Below, one piece after another: positions 55,776-64,000 of a stretch of 64,000 bases of DNA. The notes below the pieces were generated by a model. The model saw only the letters and a program-made list of their open reading frames with translations, did not search any database and was not told the origin of the DNA. The position numbers were made by a program, and so were the translations under genes. Position 1 is the stretch's first letter; every line of letters begins with the position of its first letter. This DNA comes from Oscheius onirici (lineage: Eukaryota; Nematoda; Chromadorea; Rhabditida; Rhabditidae). Where the stretch lies: assembly GCA_932521025.1 (NCBI GenBank), contig OW051471.1, positions 6,448,001-6,512,000 on the forward strand. Reading direction: 5' to 3'.

Positions 55776-56597
55776 ATGTTCATCTTTCTTCTTTGGATTC
55801 TGCTGGTCACTTTTGTTTTGACTCAGGTTTGTATTCTATATAATTGACACTACCCAAAACGAACAAACGTAATTATCTCTATTCATTCTTTTACCGGTTT
55901 GAACTAAAATGTGGCTGTGAAAAAACTCTAGTTGACTATGTCAAAAATATGTCGCTGTGTTTTTGCGAACATTTGCGATTACAACCAATCAACTCCGACT
56001 GACTTCCCTGTGACTGTAATCCATCTAGTCCGATTAACATGAGTAGATTTAGACAATTCAGAAAAATGAGACTTCGATCGAAGATATGAATCTGTTGGAA
56101 AGAGTGAAGAAGGCGGACGAGATCGCGGCCGCTACAACAATTGGTCCTGAGAAGATGAAGGAGGTACGGGAGGCTGAAATGCAGAAACTTCAAGAGGTCC
56201 GGAACGAACTTGATCGAGCTGTAAAGACTAGCGGTTTTACCAATAGTAAAAGTATCTTGCAGGTTCAAAATCTGAACACGACGCAGTCTCCTTCGAAGAT
56301 GGTCATAGCGACGCCTCCTCCCAGTCTGCAAACTTGCTCCCCTTTGGATTGCAATAATCGAGGCACATGTTTGGGCACTAGAGCGTCTTTTGTATGTTTT
56401 TGCCAGATCGGTTTCTCTGGTCGTTCGTGTGAAGAAAGTAGGTTTTCATGTCCATCTCTTTCAAATCCTGTGGTTAAGCTGTTTGTGACTCGGCAAGGGA
56501 TTGCAACGGCCGTGGGGTCTGCTTCGGAACTTCGTTGAATCTGTCCTGTTTATGCAATCTTGGATACGGTGGACCACGTTGTGAGACTGCCTTTTAA
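55776..56597 (+). CDS. Secreted protein with two EGF modules (DOS-type co-ligand-like)
   Basis: Three exons (55776-55826, 56062-56437, 56479-56597) give 181 residues. A hydrophobic leader (FIFLLWILLVTFVLT) ends the first exon. Then follow a charged helix (about 18-85), a Thr/Pro linker and two EGF modules: CSPLDCNNRGTCLG...CFCQIGFSGRSC and CDSARDCNGRGVCFG...CLCNLGYGGPRC. There is no second membrane segment, so it should be secreted. In C. elegans, small secreted EGF proteins with a DOS motif assist DSL ligands that lack it. The position 300 bases after a DSL-like gene makes such a role attractive but unproven. The first intron (235 bases) is long for the area. Confidence 0.72.
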
Positions 56598-57701
56598 AGT
56601 ACAGTAATAAACATGTCTCGTAAATTGCTCAGTTACGTACACAAAATCAGTGTGGCGGAAATGCTCGATTATGTTGTGCACTCATTATCTGACTGAGGGA
56701 ACGTCGAGACAATGCCACTCTTGAACAGCGGGAATCTGCGGAAGACCGACCGGTTGCATAACTCCTAATCCTTGGGTTACGCACCATAATCGGCCGACAA
56801 AGACATTCATCGAGAACATTTGAGGATTCGATGTGTTTTTTGAGATTATAATATGCCATTTGTAAGTTAAATGATTCCGGAAGTCCTACCAAATCCGGAC
56901 GATAATGACATCTTATCAGACTCTTTTGGTCCATGGAGAGGGGGCGTGGTCAAGAGTGTGTGGTGCGACCACCTCCTTGAGAGCTTGTCCCTCCCTCTGA
57001 CCCCTCAATGATCCAATCTCCAACTTTGTCTCTTTGATCAACACGCTCGGTTGTCTGTCCAGATAAGAATCCGTTTTATTGTGCAATAGTAGCCAGTCAA
57101 GGCCATCTTTCTTGATGTCTTTATCTCATCCTCGACCTCTTCCGGTCTCCAATTTGCTTGACTGCTCCTAGAGTTCTCTCAAGTCGAAACCACCACGGCA
57201 TTCAGGTGCTCTCTTCCGGTGCGCGACACCTAGTGAAATATTCAGTCAACCGATGCTTCCCACCTAAAAAGACCCACTGCTACGAGACTCTTGTCAATCA
57301 CTCGACTCAGATCTTATCTCTCTAGATCCGTCCTTTTCTTGACCACTTCTTCTATAAAAACAACTCTCACGGCCATTACACTGTTTTGTGCTCATCGGAA
57401 CGCCGAAGTTGACAGCTGGATCGACTGGGCGTGAACCATGTTGCTTTTGAAGATTACTCGAGAGGACGGTTCCCACGCCCTCTTCTGAAATATTCGTCCT
57501 TCGGATTGAATAGCAGAGTAAAAGCGCTGCGAGTGCATCAAACTTTATTGTCCTCTTTCCTTTTTTATAGACATTTTGTCTCTTTCCGCCTTTCCCGCTT
57601 ATTAGTACTGTACCATGAGAACCTCGCTTGCCTCTTCTCTCAGAATTTATTACTCCTTTCTCAGCGTCTTTTTTATGGTTCTTTTTTAGCAGCCTGATGC
57701 G
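56598..57701. other. Intergenic region upstream of the collagen
   Basis: No gene supported. TTTTTTAGCAGCC just before 57702 is a likely acceptor for the collagen leader. Confidence 0.4.
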
Positions 57702-60700
57702 ATGAAAACATCAGTAGTGTTAGCCGGGGTCGATGGTCCTCGAGAACGTCGTTCCCCTTTCCGAACAGCTCTGATCACTGCTGTTCCTCTGGCTGTTCTT
57801 CTACTTCTTTTCTATCTACAACATCTTAGGATATCGAATCTGGAGCTGAGATTGTCTCGTCTCGAGCAGCAGGTAGGCAGCTGTGTGTTGGCCCTCTTGA
57901 CTCCTCCTCACCTGCCCTCATTTGCCTAATACGGCCGCGACTATTTGTAGAAGAAGAGTCTCTGTTTTTCACAATGCGCGACCATCTGTGAGCACAATCG
58001 AGTCGCAGCTAATCAGAGTTGTTTAAACCCCTACTATTAATGACGCAATGTGCGACCTGGCTTGGGATTGAGGGGAGGGAAAAGGCTGGAAGACTGTTCT
58101 CCTCACAAAAAGAGCCGACATCTGCACCAGCTGGGTCTCGTCACTCGTTAGATATAAGAAATGTCCAACTTTTTTGTGACTATCCGTACCAGGAGAAGAA
58201 GTTCTCTAAAAGAAAGTCCTTGAGTCACGCCATTTGGTCTCTTTCTAATTCGGGCCTGTCAGCAAAGGTGGGAGATCTCAATAACTGCAGTCCAAACTGC
58301 CCATTGCTTTTCTGACAAATTGACGCGCCTGTTTTCGCCAAGCACTTTCTTTCTCTCTCAAAAAATAAGATCCGGGGCCACCCTGAAAAAGATTGTCCGA
58401 CAGCCGACTGTATCTGATTTACGGGCAATTCGATGGACAGAAAAAGGCTTGCCGCGCAGTCTCTCACTATTTACAGCCGGAATATGAGGGCTAGATGTGG
58501 TCGGAGCCAGGTGCCCCGACTGTATAGAAGAACTGTATTTACTTCTGAATCGGAAAGTCACATCTGTGAGAACGTGAGAAGCCTCTCGACAAATAGACGG
58601 CCAATTAATCATTCGGTCAAGTGGCCATGTCAAATAGCTGTTGCCACAGTCGAGAGCAGAGTATAGTCGAACCCTTTTTGTGGGGACCTTGAAATGATCA
58701 CCCGGAGTCAGTTGTCCCCATTGCTTGTAGCCATAAATTTGAACAAATTGCCCACCCATTAGCGAGCAAACGATAGCTTTCAGGATCTGCCTGTGACGGA
58801 AAGTCTCTCCCGTGTTCCACGTCATCTCAACGATTGTGGCTGTCCACCCGGTATGTCTTCCCACTCGTAAACTTTCGCCCTGTCGTAATATGCTAATTTC
58901 TTATGGAGGAAAGTATATTTGCGCAAGGTGTAACAATTGTCATCTGCGACATGTTACATAGAAATGTGACGAGCGGACATCTTTGTCCGGGTCATTTGAG
59001 TCGGAATACTCTTAGCAGTTCATCACATAAATCGCATTCGGCGCACATTGTGAAGTGTAGGCCAGGCAGAGGTTGATTGAGTGTGAGATGGATGGCCAGG
59101 TAGTCGGATCAGCTGTGTCACAAAGTGCTAATCTGTCTTTTCAGGACCGAAAGGAGATGCAGGACCCCAGGGACCGCCGGTACGTTCTTCTTTTTTTAAT
59201 GAAAATTAATCGAAAAGGGCACTTCTGTGATTGTTTGGTACATTCTCTTTAGGGGCACCGAGGCTTAAACGGCTGGCCTGTAAGTATACGACTACAGTCT
59301 TTTGGTTCTACGAGTTTCTCCCTTTCCTTTTTTGTCGTGAAAGTTTTTTTTCTATAGGGTCAACCTGGTTCTGTCCGTCGACGTCCATCTTCTGCTACAT
59401 CAGCTCCTCTTCCTTCTAATGTCTGTTCACTATTGTGTTGTAGTCAGTCGTTGTTTTAGTTGGATCCGAAACTGAGACGACAACTTCGTGCTTTCGGAAT
59501 GTTGTATTCTCCTGACGGAAACGCCATTCAGTTGAGGGGACTCCCTGGTCCTCCTGGTGCTCCGGTGTGTCACACTTTCACTTTTATCACAAAAAATCTC
59601 TTTGGTCATGGTTTAGTTATTTTCTTGTTTCAGGGCACAAAAGGCGGTCGCGGCTATCCAGGGTTTCCGGTGTGTTTTATTTTCTCTTCTCCTGCATCGT
59701 TCCGTTCCTCTATTTTCCTTTTCTCTATCACTGTCCACTTTCAGGGTCCAATAGGTCTCGACGGTCCTCGTGGCCTTCCTGTAAGTTATAAACGTTAGTG
59801 GTGTGGTGGAAGATAACATTCGTTTCTTACTAATGCATGTTGTCCTCTTCGCTTTTTATAGCTCTTACAGTGTATCTCAAAGTATTCAGGGCGTTCCTGG
59901 TTCCAAAGGAGATCGAGGAGAAAGAGGAACAGCTGGTCCACAAGGATATCCAGGGCCGAAAGGAGACCGTGGCCAGCTTCAACCTTCTTCAGGAAGTGGA
60001 CCTTATCCGTCGGCACAATCTATCGTAGTTCCGTCCTGTCCTCCTGGACCTCCAGGACCAGCTGTAGGTTTACAAAGCAACGAATAGATGGAATATCTTG
60101 TAGGGCCCTCCTGGCAGAGAAGGAAGAATTGGACAGAAAGGTGACCGTGGTCTACCTGGATTCGATGGAGAGTCCAAGGTTGGCCCGAAAGGAGAACCGG
60201 GAGAGTCTGGTCGAGACGGAATACCAGGTCTACGTGGGCCTCCAGGAGACCGAGGAGAAAAGGTACGGCTCCATTCAATTATGGAGTGTTGTGTTAATGT
60301 TGTGTTGTATAGGGAGAGTCTGGAGCCGTCAGCTACAGCCACCGTCATCATGCCGTTGTCAGTGGACCACCAGGTCTACCAGGTCCACCAGGCCCGCCTG
60401 GAATCGGGCTTCCTGGTCAGATGGGATCTCCGGGACCTCAAGGACACCATGGTCGACAGGTGTTGTGCTGTTCTTTTTTCTTCTACCTGTTTTTATTCCG
60501 AAAACGAAAAGATTTTAGGGAGAGAAGGGTGAACGAGGAGAACAGGGCGAAAAGGGAGACGTCGGACTACCTGGAAGACCAGGAGTTCAATCCGGAAATT
60601 CTGTTGGTCAGACTAAAGTATTGATGGGACCTCCAGGAGTGAGTTAATTCGTCGCTTGATCCGACTCTTTGCTTTTCAGCCTCCCGGTCGAGATGGAAAG

Positions 60701-62613
60701 AACGGTGAAAAGGGAGAAAAGGTAAGCAAGAGTTTGTCTACTTTTGTGTGGTGCCGTGTTGTACTGACCCTTCTAATATTTACAGGGAGATCAAGGAGTT
60801 GAAGGACCGCCAGGACCGCCAGGACCAGAAGGACCACATGGAAAGAGAGGACGACGGGTAAGTTGTCATCTTTGTGTCTTGTGGTAGGGTCTCACATTGT
60901 GTTTGTCGTCACTACTAGAGAATCTTTTGTGATAGACTCTTCCAGCCAGAATCTACAAAGGTGAGCCTCGATAGACAGGTATTCGCGGTTGTCCAACTAA
61001 TGTGTGCTTAACATAGATCATAGCTACAAAAAAATATTTGAAACAAACAAATCTATATTGGTTCAGGGACGAACTGGTGAGCCGGGAGGTTTTGCAAATC
61101 TCACATTTACGCCTGAAATTGTCACTGAACTGGTGACACTGCTGAGAAAAGAGCTTCCCGAACTCAAAATCCGTCATGGATATCCTGGACCGCCTGGACC
61201 ACATGGACCACCTGTAAGATATTTCTGCTTTTCATCGTCTAACTGTTAAGGGACCGGCTGGAAAAGACGGACCTAGAGGGCCTCAAGGATTGCCCGGACA
61301 TTCGGGCGACAAAGGAGATAGAGGAGATATTGGCCCTCCTGGTTTGCCTGTGAGACTTCCTTGAAAAGGAAGAAAACTATAATGGTTCAGGGACAAAATG
61401 CTGAAATTGCTCAAATGAGTAACGGAGAAAGAGGTCTACCAGGACCCCCTGGAGAACAGGGAGAGCCAGGAATCGGTCTCCCCGGTCAGCCCGGTTCAAT
61501 TGGTCTTCCTGGACCTCCTGGGCCGATGGGTCTCCGTGGGCCACATGGTGTAGAAGGAAAAATGGTCAGTTTTTTATAAGAAGAAAGAAATTAGTTACAG
61601 ACAACATTCAGATGCGATAGCATGAGCATGTACCGTAGAAATGTTGTAATGCGTAACTCTATAGCAGAAGCCTCGCTGCACTATTTCTTATTCGAAAAAT
61701 ATTGTATGTTCCAGGGCAAGACAGGTTCGATGGGAGTGAAGGGCGAAATTGGACCCATAGGTCCACCTGGAATACAAGGTCCATCCGGGGAGCGCGGAGC
61801 CGATGGAATGAGGGGACAGCGAGGAGAAAAGGGCGATCAAGGAATTCCAGGTATATGGTTCATGACATTATCATGACACTTTGCAAAAGGTCTCGACGCT
61901 CCGTGCCCAACGGGGCCTGATGGTTTGCCTCTTCCATACTGTTCCGGCTGGAAGCCAATGGATGTAAGTACTTTGCCCCCTTTGCCCAAAATTGACCGAT
62001 AATCTGAAGAGACGTAGGCGGCAAAAAGAAGGACAAAAACCGAAGGTTTTCCAGCGTGGCGCAGTGGCGGAAAGACCGGGTTACAAACCTAAACATTAGT
62101 CCAGTTACCATAAGCCTTTTGCCTTTTCTGACTCAAAACATCAAAACAAACCCTCAAAACAAAAACACTCACCCTCAAAACACGTTTTAAGCTCTTCAGA
62201 GGTTGATTGCCTCAAAGGTGTGCCCAAGGATGTCTTTTTCTTTTAGTATAGACTCGCTCACAGGTGAACCTCTTCAGTCTTTTGGAGATGAAAAAAATCG
62301 TTGGAAAGATTCTTTCAGAACTCTGTCAAAGTAGACTACGGGTAAGGGCGTCTAACATCAGTCAGATATTCTTTCTTGACTCACAAACTAACCGTGTTTA
62401 TAGGTGGAAGATACCTCTCAAGAGAAACAGACCTTCCGTCGTCGTCGTCAAAACTAATCATTCTGCCCTCAATTAACACAGGTCCCCATTTGTTTTATAA
62501 CTTTTCCGATGGAACATAAGTCAGGCTGTCTTGACTTGTAATCTATTCTTCACGAGATAAACAAACGCAAAGACTATTTTCAGGGCAAAAATGGCGAGCT
62601 CTGGGAGCGATGA
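57702..62613 (+). CDS. col-99: Transmembrane collagen (COL-99-like, MACIT type)
   Basis: About twenty exons. Exon 1 (57702-57872) encodes a cytoplasmic start, a membrane segment ([19 protein letters not shown]) and a short coiled coil. Exon 2 (58784-58851) adds NDCGCPPG, and then Gly-x-y exons follow. Nearly all triple-helix exons begin in phase 0 with a Gly codon. Non-collagenous breaks occur after GSVRRRP (a possible furin-type shedding site) and at [22 protein letters not shown]. The C-terminal [20 protein letters not shown] is the signature I know from nematode transmembrane collagens related to vertebrate XIII/XXIII/XXV. After KPMD (61961) the last exon is either 62584-62613 (GKNGELWER) or 62404-62457 ([17 protein letters not shown]); I prefer the first because it keeps a Gly-x-y start. 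Confidence 0.88.
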
Positions 62614-62940
62614 GACTGGTATAAGATACGAAGAAGTGACTGATGATAACTGGCGTCAGTTGGCTTCCTAACTACGAGTATCTTTTTTTTCTGTATTATG
62701 TGCAATTCTCCCCCCAAAAATGTCCAACTCGGTGTATTGCTTCTAGTTCCCTTGCCTTTAATTCGATTTACGTTCAAATCAGGTCTCTTCAATGTTTTGA
62801 TCTGCCAAAAGCTTTCTCCTTCCCTAACACCATATCTGCCGAAAAAATGGCTCAATTGTACTCTGCCACTGATACTGTTGTTTCAATGAATTTTACTGTC
62901 AGTCGAACTAAAATTCTTTGTTATCACATGAAAACCGGGA
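62614..62940. other. Convergent 3' region between collagen and ALKBH6
   Basis: No further gene; open stretches here are short and T-rich. It probably holds both 3' UTRs. Confidence 0.4.
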
Positions 62941-63845
<905 letters not shown>

Positions 63846-64000
63846 TTACAGTACCTTTTTGGCGAACTTTCTGAATCTAATTTTACTAAGAACAAAGGGT
63901 GACAAAGGACAAGCAAAAGACAAAGGACTGCCTACCGAACAATTATGTACCAAGAAAAGAAAAGAAATTCGAACGCCCGCTGATACCGTAATACCTACGA
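63846..64000. other. Window end, upstream of ALKBH6
   Basis: AT-rich, no feature seen apart from a probable promoter or leader for ALKBH6. Confidence 0.3.

Noticed and set aside
58358-58864. 168-residue open frame on the minus strand in the first collagen intron and exon 2
   Set aside because: Starts with GTG, overlaps collagen coding sequence in antisense, has no domain-like pattern and no splice-linked partners.
62041-62095. tRNA-like A box (TGGCGCAGTGG) near the collagen 3' end
   Set aside because: The B-box-like GGTTACAAACC is too close and imperfect, and no cloverleaf can be drawn.

Overview
The window looks like nuclear DNA of a nematode. The genes are compact and split by very short introns (mostly 33-50 bases, GT...TTTCAG). 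Intergenic gaps of 40-120 bases between same-strand genes suggest C. elegans-style operons with trans-splicing. The gene content includes a nuclear hormone receptor of nematode type, a COL-99-like membrane collagen and troponin I. The species cannot be named from the sequence. All exon models were made by hand by joining reading frames across GT/AG sites; I checked that the summed lengths are multiples of three for most of them.

Layout. 1.5-3.2 kb: a divergent seven-transmembrane receptor (+). 4.7-6.2 kb: isovaleryl-CoA dehydrogenase (-). 6.7-7.1 kb: a snapin-like protein (-). 7.35-8.1 kb: an intronless STAR/KH RNA-binding protein (+). 8.3-9.5 kb: troponin I (+). 10.9-12.2 kb: a nuclear hormone receptor (+). 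12.4-13.0 kb: a small secreted protein (-). 16.3-17.4 kb: a four-EF-hand calmodulin-like protein (+). 17.6-21.7 kb: four unfamiliar charged or PB1-type proteins. 21.7-23.0 kb: a head-to-tail cluster of a dispersed repeat. 23.1 kb: a secreted cysteine-rich peptide. 25.9-28.6 kb: a RING protein and a secreted protein.

28.7-35.4 kb is a head-to-head pair of presumptive operons. On the minus strand are small TIM, exosome RRP41 and a FASTKD-like mitochondrial protein. On the plus strand are SAC3D1-like and PWP1. 36.7-38.6 kb: an ELOVL6-type elongase with a repeat in its second intron. 38.8-40.3 kb: CDPF1 and a tiny membrane protein. 40.9-44.8 kb: a RASSF gene (C1, RA and SARAH parts) with an entire antisense gene inside one intron. 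45-47.3 kb: inverted-repeat elements. 47.3-49.3 kb: a two-gene operon of unknown function. 49.7-50.6 kb: V-ATPase subunit E. 51.05-51.6 kb: a Ly6/uPAR-type GPI-anchored protein. 52.6-53.0 kb: a tail-anchored charged protein. 53.7-56.6 kb: a membrane protein with MNNL/DSL-like (Notch-ligand-like) modules, followed by a secreted protein with two EGF modules. 57.7-62.6 kb: a transmembrane collagen. 62.9-63.8 kb: ALKBH6 (-).

The most unusual items are the antisense gene nested in the RASSF intron, the DSL-like gene beside an EGF co-ligand-like gene, the dispersed repeat family with a 3' hairpin and constant ends, the charged gene cluster sharing an RPA-x-CI motif, and a duplication linking the receptor tail to the dehydrogenase gene.
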